From Astropecten irregularis (taxonomy: Eukaryota; Echinodermata; Asteroidea; Paxillosida; Astropectinidae), in the NCBI GenBank assembly GCA_963971285.1, contig OZ020255.1:6448001-6512000 (forward strand): a stretch of 64,000 nucleotides of DNA, in the 5' to 3' direction. Made by a program: the position numbers and the translations under genes. Positions 63,813 to 64,000 of this stretch are shown piece by piece; within the stretch, counting starts at the first letter, position 1, and each line of letters opens with the position of its first letter. The notes beneath the pieces were generated by a model, which was not told the origin of the DNA, searched no databases, and saw only the letters and a program-made list of their open reading frames with translations.

Positions 63813-64000
63813 GTAGGCCTATCTGGGGTCGATTTCACCCAACTCTTCGTAACTTACTATAAATTTGAGGACTTTTTATGCATTTGCAGCCCTACAGTGG
63901 TGTCGATTTCTTTTCATGATTTGGGGGGGGGGGTGATTGGTGATTTGGTGTCCTATGCAAGGGAGCGAAGCGACCGAGCCGGGGAGGCTGTGGGAGGTGG

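Noticed and set aside
1..64000. Operons, ribosome binding sites, CRISPR arrays, phage genes
   Set aside because: The window is eukaryotic: introns with conserved splice sites, SINEs, MITEs and minisatellites. Regular repeats here lack CRISPR spacer structure.

Overview
The window is metazoan nuclear DNA: introns with GT/AG splice sites, very dense short transposons, minisatellites and tRNA-derived SINEs, and no prokaryotic gene organisation. The one convincing protein-coding gene lies on the minus strand and is cut by the left edge. It encodes the N-terminal part of a class III/V (VEGFR/PDGFR-type) receptor tyrosine kinase ectodomain. From right to left I can splice a signal-peptide exon (41984-42059), three Ig exons that sit ahead of the usual set (8786-9091, 7763-8074, 6322-6594), Ig1- and Ig2-type exons (5151-5453, 3672-3971), Ig3 split over two exons (2258-2433, 912-1089) and the start of Ig4 (1-102). 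All phases match over 2026 nt (675 codons) with no internal stop. Three extra Ig domains before a standard set of seven gives the ten-Ig VEGF receptor known from sea urchins, so I read this as VEGFR-10-Ig of an echinoderm. The species is not identifiable, and the transmembrane and kinase parts lie beyond coordinate 1.

Layout. 1-9.1 kb: eight Ig exons with introns of 0.7-1.2 kb, invaded by MITEs and a 1-kb minisatellite. 9.1-42.0 kb: intron 1, about 32.9 kb, made of MITEs, minisatellites, SINEs and simple repeats; it contains one weak candidate for a nested two-exon plus-strand gene (18994-20929). 42.0-42.9 kb: signal-peptide exon, probable 5' UTR and a candidate TATA promoter. 42.9-64 kb: upstream intergenic DNA with no gene I can support, again nearly all repeats.

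The dominant repeat is a non-autonomous element of about 360 bp with TTAA at both ends and roughly 20-bp inverted termini (called F1 here); about 25 copies or fragments are recognisable. A nested insertion gives the empty-site comparison and supports a TTAA target (piggyBac-like). At least five further MITE families (F2-F6) and several single hairpin elements are present. Two small retroelement-like families stand out. One is a roughly 163-bp element that begins with a complete hammerhead ribozyme motif and is flanked by a perfect 12-bp target duplication. The other is a tRNA-derived unit whose three copies start and stop in different registers, as if copied from a circular or tandem template. 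One F1 copy abuts the Ig1 exon so closely that it supplies the polypyrimidine tract of that splice acceptor.
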